A stretch of 64,000 nucleotides of DNA from Gammaproteobacteria bacterium (GTDB taxonomy: Bacteria; Pseudomonadota; Gammaproteobacteria; GCA-001735895), in NCBI GenBank assembly GCA_018669845.1, contig JABHSO010000036.1, positions 1 through 64,000 of the forward strand. Direction: 5' to 3'. Below, one piece after another: positions 47,211-55,932 of the stretch. Both the position numbers and the translations under genes were made by a program. Within the stretch, counting starts at the first letter, position 1; the number at the start of each line of letters is the position of its first letter. The notes beneath the pieces are model-generated. The model was not told where the DNA came from. It worked only from the letters and a program-made list of their open reading frames with translations, and searched no databases.

Positions 47211-47252
47211 TACATATAACCTAATGGTTAAAACCCTACTTGTGTGAATTCG

Positions 47253-48428
47253 ATGGACACTGTAACTGCTACACGACGATTTTTTTTGAAACAGTTAGCC
47301 AGTCTCAGCGCAATGCTGACATTGTCTATCCCGGCCAAAAATGTGCTGGCTAAAGGGAAAACTGCGTTAACTGATGTCCGTGTTTCTGAATCAAATAACG
47401 ATCATACTCGTGTAGTCTTTGATCTGTCGAATGAGATTGATCATTCAATATTTACCCTGGCTTCACCTAATCGAATCGTTATCGACCTTAAAGGCGTACG
47501 AAAAAGTGCCGCTTTAGTTTCAGATGAGAATAAAACCAAATTATTAAAAGGAATTCGTTCAGCTGTTCGAAAAAATAATGATCTACGAATAGTGCTGGAT
47601 CTTAATTCTAAAGTACGTCCTCGCAGCTTTATACTGCAACCTGATAAGCAACTAGGTCATAGACTGGTTGTTGATATGCATGCTACCAGTTTAAGCCCTA
47701 CACCCATTAAAACCAGTCAGCAGCAACGCCGTCAGAAAAAGAAAGAGTTTGTTATAGCGATTGACCCTGGACATGGTGGGAAAGACCCTGGTGCAGTAGG
47801 TCGTAAAGGTACCCTGGAAAAAGATATCACTTTAGCCGTGGCTAAAAAGTTAAAAGTAATGATCAATCGTACTGCCGGCTACAGGTGCGTATTGACAAGG
47901 GACACTGATCGTTTTGTTGTGCTACGCAACCGGGTAAAAGCAGCACGTAAACATCAGGCTGATTTATTCGTGTCTCTTCATGCTGATGCGTTTAAAAGTC
48001 CCAAAGTAGAAGGTGCATCGGTGTATGCTTTATCATTGAATGGAGCCAGTTCTGAAGCTGCCAGATGGATAGCGCATAAAGAAAATTCATCTGATTTAAT
48101 CGGTGGCATTAGTCTGGACGATAAAGATGACTTGATTGCATCCGTATTACTGGATTTATCTCAAACAGCCACTATTCAGGATAGCCTGGAACTGGGTTCA
48201 GACGTGCTGAAACATTTAGGTAAAGTTGGTAAGTTGAATAAAAAATCAGTGCAACAAGCTGGTTTTGCTGTCTTGAAAGCACCTGATATGCCTTCCATTC
48301 TTATAGAAACTGCTTTTATTTCTAATCCTAAAGAAGAACGTCGTCTTAAGTCCCCCAAGCATCAGCATAAAATTGCGAAAGCTATTTTAGCTGGTATTAA
48401 AAATCATATGAAAAATCAGCTCGTTTAA
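47253..48428 (+). CDS. amiC: N-acetylmuramoyl-L-alanine amidase (AmiC-like, Tat-exported)
   Basis: 391 residues from ATG 47253; a GTG 9 bp upstream is an alternative. The N-terminus TRRFFLKQLASLSAM is a Tat signal, as in AmiA and AmiC. An AMIN domain (about 36-140) targets septal peptidoglycan. The Amidase_3 domain (about 165-388) has zinc ligands in AIDPGHGGKDPGA, the Glu of GTLEKDI, LHADAF, and the catalytic Glu of LIETAFISN. There is no LysM. The degenerate NlpD encoded at 40688 is a plausible activator. The stop overlaps the convergent tgpA stop by 4 bp. Confidence 0.93.
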   Translation: MDTVTATRRFFLKQLASLSAMLTLSIPAKNVLAKGKTALTDVRVSESNNDHTRVVFDLSNEIDHSIFTLASPNRIVIDLKGVRKSAALVSDENKTKLLKGIRSAVRKNNDLRIVLDLNSKVRPRSFILQPDKQLGHRLVVDMHATSLSPTPIKTSQQQRRQKKKEFVIAIDPGHGGKDPGAVGRKGTLEKDITLAVAKKLKVMINRTAGYRCVLTRDTDRFVVLRNRVKAARKHQADLFVSLHADAFKSPKVEGASVYALSLNGASSEAARWIAHKENSSDLIGGISLDDKDDLIASVLLDLSQTATIQDSLELGSDVLKHLGKVGKLNKKSVQQAGFAVLKAPDMPSILIETAFISNPKEERRLKSPKHQHKIAKAILAGIKNHMKNQLV

Positions 48429-50425
48429 TTGGGTACTTTCCAGTCTGACACCATTTTCTGGAAACGTTTAATGATGACTTCCTGCTGCATACCTCTGGCA
48501 TATTTTATTTTACTGTAAGTCTCGAAAATTTTATCCAGCTGAGAATCCTGAAAGTCCTGTTGAAGTTTTATACGATTCAGAAATTCATAAACGTGTTCTG
48601 AGTGTTCTTTTTTAAAACCTGACCTCGACAGTTTTTTTAACAGGCGATTGATGATCTTTTCATAGTTCGCAATTGAGGCTGGTCTTTCTCTATACCGTGC
48701 AATTATCCAGTATGTCCCGGTGATTAAAACCAGACATAAAACCATAGCTATTATCATGTCGCCCGAGCTTCGAATACCCAACCCTAATTGATTTAAAAAA
48801 CGACCTTGCTTTCGGTGGTCATAGTTTAAAATCATGTTGTTCCAGTTATGCTGTAAATTATCCCAGTTATACATCAGCTTACTGAGGAAAGGACTATGTT
48901 TACCAATTTTAAAATTGGAAAAACTTTCTGGTAATGCCTGATCAAGCCCTTGTTCAATTCGGTCAGGTGAAACGGCAGCAGTCGGGTCTACACGTACCCA
49001 ACCTTTATCTTCTAGCCAGACTTCCGTCCATGCATGAGCGTCTGACTGCCGCACAATCAGGTAATTACCCACCTGATTGAGTTCTCCGCCCTGATAACCC
49101 GTCACCACCCGGGAAGGAATTCCTGCTGCGCGCATCAATAGGGCAAAACTACTGGCGTAATGTTCACAAAAGCCACGTCTGGTCTGGAACAGAAATTCAT
49201 CACTTGAGTGCTTGCCAAGACTAGGAGGATGTAGTGTGTAGATAAACTCCTGATTCCGGAACATATACAATGCCTGATCAACGATCTCAATATCTGAGTT
49301 AAACTTTTTTGACCACTGCTGACCGAGTGCCAAAGTTTGTGGGTTGCGTGATTCATGGTATGTATCAGCCAGAATCAAATATTCGAGGGGATCATCCATG
49401 CCCATTCGGTAGTCTAGCAGAGAGCTTATTGTGTATCTTTTCAGGTCGTTGACAGGTTTGCTGCTGGTCAGTTGGTATTCTGTATTCATGTAACTGGAAG
49501 AGGGCGTTTGAACAGGAATATCCAGCCCAAACAACCATTTTTTACCATTTGGTTCCAGGGTTATTGTGTATCTGCTGAGTACCAATGAGTCATCTTTGTT
49601 TACCTGAGAAACTTTTTTGTGTTTCTGCTGAGACCAGGTTCTACCATTAAAGTTAACCATGACAGGACCACGCCAGTAGAGCTGATGCTGGGCAGGTACA
49701 GAATCTTCGAATGTAACTCTAAACGCTACCTCGTTGCTTCTGATGAGAGAGCTTATTGCTCCCGGAGACATCGTGTCACTGAGGCCGGTAATACCACCTC
49801 TTTGTTCTGGTGTGAGTCCCCATAAAGGCCCTGGAATACGAGGGACAAGCACAAATAAAATAATCATGATGGGAATTGATAAACCTATCAACCTGGATGC
49901 GCTTTTTAATCGGTATTTTAAGGGAATGCTATCATCACGCTGATTTATTGTAATTAACGTGGACGTAATGATAATTAATGTGACAAACATATACACTGCT
50001 ATCAGGATGCTTTGTCCAAACAGAAAATGTGTGGCGAGTAGAAAATAGCAGAGAAAAATCAGGATTAGAATATCACGATGAGTTTTTGATTCTAAAAATT
50101 TAAAAGCTGTCATTACGGTTAACAGGGCGAGTCCCGGGTCACGTCCGACAATGGTCCAGTACTGGGCAAATACACTAACGCCCCCGACCACGACCAGAGG
50201 AACAAGCATCCATTTAGGAATTACACCAACGTACCCAAGAGATTGGGCACTGCGCCATGCTACTGCAAAAAAGGTAAACCCTGTAACCCATAAGGGCATG
50301 TGAAAGAAGTGAGGGAAGATCGATATCAGGAAACTGTAAGTGACTGTTAGCACAGCTGTATTGTCAGCTTCTTCCTGAGCTATTTGATGTATGGGTAAAT
50401 TTTTATTGATCAACATGTTCATCAA
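48425..50425 (-). CDS. tgpA: TgpA-family membrane transglutaminase-like protein (DUF3488/TGc/DUF4129)
   Basis: 666 residues. About six membrane helices occupy residues 25-210. A periplasmic transglutaminase domain follows, with Cys in RRGFCEHYASSFALLMRAAG, His in SDAHAWTEVW and Asp in VRVDPTA. One more helix (about 560-580) and a cytoplasmic DUF4129-type tail close it. It overlaps the DUF58 gene by 23 bp, completing a moxR-DUF58-tgpA operon. In Pseudomonas TgpA is essential, with an unknown substrate. Confidence 0.92.
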   Translation of the reverse strand: MMNMLINKNLPIHQIAQEEADNTAVLTVTYSFLISIFPHFFHMPLWVTGFTFFAVAWRSAQSLGYVGVIPKWMLVPLVVVGGVSVFAQYWTIVGRDPGLALLTVMTAFKFLESKTHRDILILIFLCYFLLATHFLFGQSILIAVYMFVTLIIITSTLITINQRDDSIPLKYRLKSASRLIGLSIPIMIILFVLVPRIPGPLWGLTPEQRGGITGLSDTMSPGAISSLIRSNEVAFRVTFEDSVPAQHQLYWRGPVMVNFNGRTWSQQKHKKVSQVNKDDSLVLSRYTITLEPNGKKWLFGLDIPVQTPSSSYMNTEYQLTSSKPVNDLKRYTISSLLDYRMGMDDPLEYLILADTYHESRNPQTLALGQQWSKKFNSDIEIVDQALYMFRNQEFIYTLHPPSLGKHSSDEFLFQTRRGFCEHYASSFALLMRAAGIPSRVVTGYQGGELNQVGNYLIVRQSDAHAWTEVWLEDKGWVRVDPTAAVSPDRIEQGLDQALPESFSNFKIGKHSPFLSKLMYNWDNLQHNWNNMILNYDHRKQGRFLNQLGLGIRSSGDMIIAMVLCLVLITGTYWIIARYRERPASIANYEKIINRLLKKLSRSGFKKEHSEHVYEFLNRIKLQQDFQDSQLDKIFETYSKIKYARGMQQEVIIKRFQKMVSDWKVPN

Positions 50426-51407
50426 CTAACAAAACGGAATTTAATTCAGACTGTTTATAAATACTGATCTGTTGTAAACATTCGCTTAGATGTGCCGGTC
50501 CCGCAGATTGGGCAATTTCAACTCCGGGTAATTTAATGCCGAACTTTCTGCCTTCCTGATTGGTTTGAATAACCAGTGCAGTCATCTGGCTTAATTTGCC
50601 TTCCTGTGATGAAGCTGTCATATCAAACCAGTTAATCCACAGAGCCGGTGACGCATGCCCCTGAAAGGTTTTGGTTAACATGCCTCTGCCCTGGGCATAA
50701 GCCTTCCATGAAATATGTTTCAAAGATTCACCCTGGTGGTATTCCCGTAATCCTGCAAAATCGTCTCCATCAGTTGTATCGATGGTGCTTTTACAATGTT
50801 GTTCATCCGCAATGGTTTCTTTTAGTTTCATGTCGTAAAGCGGTTTAGGGTAAATCAATACAGGAATTTCATAATTTAACCAGCTCCAGGCATGGAATAA
50901 TCCGGTGGGATATCTTGTGAAAATAATAAAACCAGCGGGTTTGTATAACCCCCTTTTTACGGCTGGTAGCGACAGACTAAGAATGTTTGATTGTTCTGGT
51001 TTTAAACTGATATAAATAGGAGGTTGATTCATGTATTGAATGCCGATGGCATAACGATCTACTAGATTAGAATGGCTAATGACAAAATCAAGAACCAGCT
51101 CTTCCTGTTGAAAAACCGGTTGTGGAGTTTTTAATTGAATGGAAAGACCCAGCAGGTTTTTATGCGTTTGCCATAAACTGATTATTCCCAGTGCGGTTAG
51201 TAAAAATGTCAGCACATAGGCCATGCTGTTCTGGTAATTGATAGCGGCTAAAAGCAGTACGACTTGCATGATTGCATACAGATAGCCAAACCGTGTTGGT
51301 AAAATATACAGGCGTCTATTGTGTAGAGAAATTTTACCAGTTGTAGCCGGGTTGCGTAGAACTATCCAGTCATCTATTCGTTGCTGGAAAAAAGACAGAA
51401 CCGCCAT
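50403..51407 (-). CDS. DUF58 domain protein
   Basis: 334 residues. Two membrane helices near the N-terminus (about 34-75) precede a beta-rich region and the DUF58 segment DDFAGLREYHQGESLKHISW. This family is nearly always encoded with MoxR ATPases and is thought to be their membrane-bound partner. It lies 11 bp after moxR and overlaps tgpA. Confidence 0.9.
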   Translation of the reverse strand: MAVLSFFQQRIDDWIVLRNPATTGKISLHNRRLYILPTRFGYLYAIMQVVLLLAAINYQNSMAYVLTFLLTALGIISLWQTHKNLLGLSIQLKTPQPVFQQEELVLDFVISHSNLVDRYAIGIQYMNQPPIYISLKPEQSNILSLSLPAVKRGLYKPAGFIIFTRYPTGLFHAWSWLNYEIPVLIYPKPLYDMKLKETIADEQHCKSTIDTTDGDDFAGLREYHQGESLKHISWKAYAQGRGMLTKTFQGHASPALWINWFDMTASSQEGKLSQMTALVIQTNQEGRKFGIKLPGVEIAQSAGPAHLSECLQQISIYKQSELNSVLLVDEHVDQ

Positions 51408-51418
51408 AATACTTTCCG

Positions 51419-52366
51419 CTACGGAATAGAGATTTGTTGAAGTAGCGTTTCAACCAGGCTGGTAGAGTTTTTACTATGCTGTTCAGTCGGGATCAGTCGA
51501 TGATTACTGATGGAAATAAAAACAGCTTTTATATCACCAGGTTCTACAAAATTTCTTCCATTCATTAAAGCCCAGGCTCGAGCTGCTCTTAATAGTGACA
51601 GAGCCGCACGTGGAGATAAGCCATAAACGAATAATTGTTTATTACGGGTTTCGCTGACTAATAACTGAACATAGTCCAGTAAGGCATCTGAAACGTGTAT
51701 TTCTTCGACTGCATTTTGAAGCTGTATTAAATTTTCTGTTGTGATTGCCGGTTGTAGATTGTGGATTAAATGCTGGCGATTTTGACCGGACAGTAATTCC
51801 CGTTCTGCTTTTTCGTCAGGATAACCCAGATTAAGCTTCATCATAAAACGATCAAGCTGAGACTCGGGCAGGGGGAAGGTTCCAGATTGATCAAGCGGGT
51901 TTTGAGTGCCTATTACAAAAAAAGGTTGTTGAAGTTTTTTAGTCGAACCATCAATAGTGATCTGACGTTCTTCCATGGCTTCCAGCAAAGCGCTCTGGGT
52001 TTTAGGCGTTGCTCTATTCATTTCATCGGCAAGTACGCAGTTAGAAAAAATAGGACCCGGATGAAAATTAAAGGCTTGTGACTTGGGATCAAAAATTGAT
52101 ACTCCAAGAATGTCTGCTGGTAATAAATCACTGGTAAATTGTATTCGACTGAAATTTAGCCCGAATACCTTGGCTAAAGCATGAGAAAGCGTGGTTTTAC
52201 CTACACCGGGTAAATCTTCAATTAAACAGTGGCCGGAAGAAAGCAGACAACAAACCGCAAGCCTGATTTGCTCTGGTTTTCCAACTATGATTGTTTCAAT
52301 GATCGAAATGGCTGTATGTATGCTCTTTTGCATAGATTCTGGAGAAGGTATTGTCTGGTCAAGCAT
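51419..52366 (-). CDS. MoxR-family AAA+ ATPase
   Basis: 315 residues. Walker A is EDLPGVGKTTLSHALAK, Walker B VLADEMNRATPKTQSALLEA, sensor 1 FVIGTQNPLDQSGTFPLPES, and sensor 2 lies in LSPRAALSLLRAARAWA. MoxR proteins act as chaperone-like ATPases in envelope maturation or complex assembly. It heads the moxR-DUF58-tgpA set. The gap upstream contains a small dyad TTCGAT-5-ATCGAA (52396-52412). Confidence 0.95.
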   Translation of the reverse strand: MLDQTIPSPESMQKSIHTAISIIETIIVGKPEQIRLAVCCLLSSGHCLIEDLPGVGKTTLSHALAKVFGLNFSRIQFTSDLLPADILGVSIFDPKSQAFNFHPGPIFSNCVLADEMNRATPKTQSALLEAMEERQITIDGSTKKLQQPFFVIGTQNPLDQSGTFPLPESQLDRFMMKLNLGYPDEKAERELLSGQNRQHLIHNLQPAITTENLIQLQNAVEEIHVSDALLDYVQLLVSETRNKQLFVYGLSPRAALSLLRAARAWALMNGRNFVEPGDIKAVFISISNHRLIPTEQHSKNSTSLVETLLQQISIP

Positions 52367-52440
52367 GTGCTAAATCCTGAATGTTTCTGGTTGTTTTCGA
52401 TTCATCATCGAATGTAACTTAAGTTTAGCTTGCTTTAGAC

Positions 52441-52470
52441 AAAAAAAAGCCCGCAAATGCGGGCTTTTTT
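52441..52470 (-). terminator. Rho-independent terminator after the DUF2892 gene
   Basis: GCCCGC-AAAT-GCGGGC is flanked by eight A and six T. It lies 22 bp past the DUF2892 stop and before moxR, so it separates the two transcripts. Confidence 0.92.
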
Positions 52471-52491
52471 AAAGAAAATTTATTGTTATTA

Positions 52492-52695
52492 CTATGCAGA
52501 AGCCTTATCTGACTTTAAGCCCATTTTCTTCAGCAGCATCGCTGGAGGGCAAAAGCCGGTGAAAGCTGACTGGAAAAGGTTAAACCCAACAAATGCAGTG
52601 AAGAAAAACCAGTAATCATGGTGATAAACGCCAAGTGTTACACTAACAAACACTAAAAAACCTGCCATTGCCTGCATGGTACTTTCAATACTCAT
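52492..52695 (-). CDS. DUF2892 (YgaP-type) small membrane protein
   Basis: 67 residues with two hydrophobic segments (about 9-24 and 28-46) and the family mark FNLFQSAFTGFCPPAMLLKK. It corresponds to the membrane part of YgaP without the rhodanese domain. AGGAGAA precedes the ATG. DUF2892 proteins are often controlled by sulfide- or metal-sensing ArsR-type repressors. The promoter here contains a matching kind of palindrome. The function of the isolated domain is not established. Confidence 0.9.
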   Translation of the reverse strand: MSIESTMQAMAGFLVFVSVTLGVYHHDYWFFFTAFVGFNLFQSAFTGFCPPAMLLKKMGLKSDKASA

Positions 52696-52738
52696 ATAAA
52701 TTCTCCTAAAAAATTTGATGGGGATAAATAAACGACGT

Positions 52739-52767
52739 ATTCTATATTAGAATATTCTAATAATCAA
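52739..52767 (-). promoter_or_regulatory. Promoter with palindromic operator upstream of DUF2892
   Basis: On the minus strand: TTGATT (52767-52762), 17 bp, TAGAAT (52744-52739). The spacer falls within a perfect 18-bp palindrome, TATTAGAATATTCTAATA (52745-52762). A repressor bound there would block RNA polymerase. AT-rich palindromes of this type are bound by ArsR-family regulators of ygaP-like genes; no such regulator gene is in the window. Confidence 0.6.
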
Positions 52768-52866
52768 GTTGTACGGATTTATATCGTTATATTCCGAAGG
52801 TTTAGACTATTTTTTATGAATAAGCTATATCTGTTTTACGAATTAATTATGAATGAGAAAGTTTAG

Positions 52867-53694
52867 ATGCATTTAAAAGATATATTGGTTTATCTGGATG
52901 ACGGTGTTTCAAATGTGGAACGGGTGAAAGCAGCTTTTGCACTGGCTAAATCACATAAAGCCCGTTTAACAGGGGTTACATTAGCATCGGTAAAACCAGC
53001 ACACCTGAAAGTAAAAAATACTAAAGCTCTTAAAAGAATATCAGAGCAACAGGCAGAAGAAAGGGCTGCAGAGTTTTCTGAGTTAGCAAAGAATGAAGGT
53101 ATCTCTGTGGATACTCGAGTGGTTCATGGTGAAGAAGATGTGGCTGCGCGTAAAATGGCGCAGTTTTCACGCAACTTTGATCTTGTCATGTTGCGACAGG
53201 CAAATCCAAATAAAGATAACTTTTCGATCATTAAAGAAGTTTCTGAGCAGGTGATAATGCTCAGTGGGCGCCCTGTTTTTTTTATGCCTTATATTGGAGC
53301 TCATCGCATGCCTTGTAAAAAAGCCATGATAGCCTGGGATGGCACGCCTGCAGCTACCCGTGCGGTACACGATGCAATACCACTATTGAGTCAAATGGAT
53401 AAAGTTATCGTGTTGGTGGTGAGACAAGGTAAGAAGAAAACCGCAAAAGGCGAACTGATGGTTGATTTTACGGTTAATCATTTAAAAAGGCATAAAGTGA
53501 AAGCCAAGGTTAAACGTATTAACGCGGGTACTTTTGATGTGCCAACTGTATTATTGAATGAAATAGCGGAAAATGATATCGACCTGTTAGTGATGGGAGG
53601 CTATGGAAAACCCAGTATCAGGCAGAAATTTTTTGGAGGTGTCACTCGTACTTTACTGTCCAGCATGATTGTGCCGGTGTTGATGTCGCATTGA
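52867..53694 (+). CDS. Universal stress protein (UspA family, tandem domain)
   Basis: 275 residues. The first half (about 1-140) is a Usp-like domain without a clear nucleotide motif. The second half (about 150-275) ends with MGGYGKPSIRQKFFGGVTRT, which fits the GxxG-9x-G(S/T) ATP-binding pattern. It is cytoplasmic, with a role in stress survival inferred from the family only. GAGAAAG lies near the start. It is divergent from the DUF2892 gene across 171 bp. Confidence 0.88.
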   Translation: MHLKDILVYLDDGVSNVERVKAAFALAKSHKARLTGVTLASVKPAHLKVKNTKALKRISEQQAEERAAEFSELAKNEGISVDTRVVHGEEDVAARKMAQFSRNFDLVMLRQANPNKDNFSIIKEVSEQVIMLSGRPVFFMPYIGAHRMPCKKAMIAWDGTPAATRAVHDAIPLLSQMDKVIVLVVRQGKKKTAKGELMVDFTVNHLKRHKVKAKVKRINAGTFDVPTVLLNEIAENDIDLLVMGGYGKPSIRQKFFGGVTRTLLSSMIVPVLMSH

Positions 53695-53742
53695 TTGAAA
53701 ATAGAGGAATTCTTATTCTGTATTTACTTCTGTGTTTACAAA

Positions 53743-53771
53743 GCTGGAGATAAACTTCTAGTATCTCCAGC
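53743..53771. terminator. Hairpin between the usp gene and gltA, likely bidirectional terminator
   Basis: GCTGGAGATA (53743-53752) and TATCTCCAGC (53762-53771) are perfect inverse complements around 9 nt. It lies between two convergent genes. T-runs on either side are short. Confidence 0.6.
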
Positions 53772-53785
53772 AAATATGTTACAGC

Positions 53786-55081
53786 TTATCGTTTACTAAG
53801 ATCCACGTAATCCCGAACTTTAGCGCCAGTATAGATTTGACGGGGGCGACCAATGCGTTGTTCTTTGTCTTCCATCATTTCCAGCCACTGGGAAATCCAG
53901 CCAGCAGTTCGTGCCATGGCGAAAATAACGGTGAACATATTGAGTGGCATATCCAGAGCTTTAAGAATAATGCCTGAGTAAAAATCTACATTGGGGTAAA
54001 GATTGCGTTCCAGAAAATACTCATCTTCCAGCGCTATTTTTTCCAGCTGCCGGGCAGTTTCAAATAAAGGTTGATTGCTGCTGTCCAGTACATTTAACAG
54101 ATCATTACAGGCTTCACGAATAATTTTAGCTCTGGGGTCATAATTTTTATAAATTCGATGACCAAAACCCATCAGTCTGTAATCATCATTTTTATCTTTT
54201 GCGCGTTCTATGTATTTTGGAATTTCATCAGGGTTTTTAATTTCTTCCAGCATACGGATAACCGCTTCATTAGCCCCACCGTGAGCTGGTCCCCATAACG
54301 ATGCAATACCTGCCGAGATACAGGCGAAAGGGTTAGCACCAGAACTACTGGCCAGGCGTACCGTTGATGTACTTGCATTTTGTTCGTGATCGGCATGCAG
54401 AATAAAGATCAGTCGCATGGCTCTGACTGCAGCGGGGTCAACTTTAAATTCTTCGGATGGCACACTGAACATCATGTACATGAAATTTTCGATAAAGTCT
54501 AAATCATTGCGCGGGTAGGGTAGAGGCAAACCGTGTGCTCGTCGATGACTGTAGGCCGCGATTGTTGGCATTTTAGCGAGCAGTCGATGAGCGGAAATTT
54601 CACGATGCCTGGCATTATTTATATCCAGTGAATCATGATAAAAAGCAGATAAAGCACCGACAACCCCGACCATAATGGCCATTGGGTGGGCATCATGGTG
54701 GAAGCCGTTAAAGAAATGTTTTACACCTTCATGCACCATGGTGTGCTGTTTTATCATGCCGACAAAGTCGTAATATTCAACATGGCTGGGCAAATGGCCA
54801 TACATGAGAAGGTAACTGGTTTCCAGATAGTTACTCTGTTCTGCTAGCTGCTCGATAGGGTAACCTCTGTAAAGCAGAATGCCCTTATCTCCATCAATGT
54901 AGGTGATATCACTTTTACAACTGGCCGTGGCCTGAAAGCCGGGATCATAAGTGAATAAGCCCAGTTTATTGTGTAATTGCCTGATATCAATGGTGGAAGA
55001 ACCTATGGTTGGATCCAGAATTTCCAAATCAACTTTATTGCCGTTACGGTTATCGGTAATGGTTACCGTATTTTTTGTCAT
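53786..55081 (-). CDS. gltA: Citrate synthase (type II)
   Basis: 431 residues from the ATG at 55081, which has GAGG 10 bp upstream; an in-frame ATG at 55096 overlaps that site and adds five residues. It condenses oxaloacetate and acetyl-CoA to enter the TCA cycle. Active-site segments are [32 protein letters not shown] and [30 protein letters not shown] is the family signature, and the length fits the hexameric, NADH-sensitive gammaproteobacterial type. Confidence 0.97.
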   Translation of the reverse strand: MTKNTVTITDNRNGNKVDLEILDPTIGSSTIDIRQLHNKLGLFTYDPGFQATASCKSDITYIDGDKGILLYRGYPIEQLAEQSNYLETSYLLMYGHLPSHVEYYDFVGMIKQHTMVHEGVKHFFNGFHHDAHPMAIMVGVVGALSAFYHDSLDINNARHREISAHRLLAKMPTIAAYSHRRAHGLPLPYPRNDLDFIENFMYMMFSVPSEEFKVDPAAVRAMRLIFILHADHEQNASTSTVRLASSSGANPFACISAGIASLWGPAHGGANEAVIRMLEEIKNPDEIPKYIERAKDKNDDYRLMGFGHRIYKNYDPRAKIIREACNDLLNVLDSSNQPLFETARQLEKIALEDEYFLERNLYPNVDFYSGIILKALDMPLNMFTVIFAMARTAGWISQWLEMMEDKEQRIGRPRQIYTGAKVRDYVDLSKR

Positions 55082-55241
55082 GGGTTCTATCCTCATTTAA
55101 TTCTTAGTATGGTTCGACAGATTTACAGTAGCCGGGTTCAGTGTCTTAGATCTTTTATAATTACTAAATAAGCTAACTAGCCATAGAATGAATTTTTAAA
55201 GAATGTACTATGGCATTCCATCGATTTTGAAATTATAACGC

Positions 55242-55925
55242 ATGCAGACACTATTCTGTTTATTGATTTTACTGATAGTTAGTATTCTTCCTGTTCAGGC
55301 CGATGAAAATGGGCGTTGGAAATTAACTATATCAGGCACTGATAAAATTGAATTTGGTACTGAAAAACTGGCTGGAGGTTTGAATGTTCAGTGGAAAACA
55401 GTGCTCGAATTTAAAGTTGAAAACAACAGGTTTTTACTAGGCACCGGAACAGCCGAGCTGGTGGAGGAAATCACTACATTCTCAAGACCTGCCAACATGT
55501 TTGACTGCCAGCTGGTGAATGGAATCTTTGCCAATCGTACTGGAATGAGCTTTTCCATGCCTCATCTTCGTTATAAAGCATTTCCAGTAGCCGGAAAATT
55601 ACTTGGCAAAAACATACAGCTCAAACCTTTTCTTGATTATCCTGGTAACTACTTCGCTGTGTTATATCGATGTGAAACCACAAATGAACTGGGATCTTTC
55701 TGGTTGGAGCGCTCCCCACGTATTGCTCGGGAAATGAGTAAAAGGCAGGATACTACCACCAGGTTTGAAGCAGGTATTTATCAGGCCAATATCAAAGAAG
55801 TTAAAAGCATAGCCCCAGGTCCGCAACTAGAATTGCCACTGATTGATGGTTTGTCATTTAGTATGAGTGAGTTATATGGCTTAAGACTGCTTGAATATTC
55901 GTTAAATAAAATGGCTGATGAGTGA
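55242..55925 (+). CDS. Secreted protein of unknown function
   Basis: 227 residues. The signal peptide is about 1-20 (SILPVQA-DEN). The mature part looks beta-rich, opens WKLTISGTDKIEFGTEKLAGG, and contains two Cys (in MFDCQLVNG and LYRCETTNE) that could form one disulfide in the periplasm. I do not recognise the family. It is divergent from gltA and convergent with xseA, 7 bp away. Confidence 0.7.
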   Translation: MQTLFCLLILLIVSILPVQADENGRWKLTISGTDKIEFGTEKLAGGLNVQWKTVLEFKVENNRFLLGTGTAELVEEITTFSRPANMFDCQLVNGIFANRTGMSFSMPHLRYKAFPVAGKLLGKNIQLKPFLDYPGNYFAVLYRCETTNELGSFWLERSPRIAREMSKRQDTTTRFEAGIYQANIKEVKSIAPGPQLELPLIDGLSFSMSELYGLRLLEYSLNKMADE

Positions 55926-55932
55926 ACCTTGG

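Noticed and set aside
48425-52366. MoxR-DUF58-transglutaminase set as a novel system
   Set aside because: The combination is widespread in gammaproteobacteria (TgpA operon), so it is not new although its substrate is unknown.
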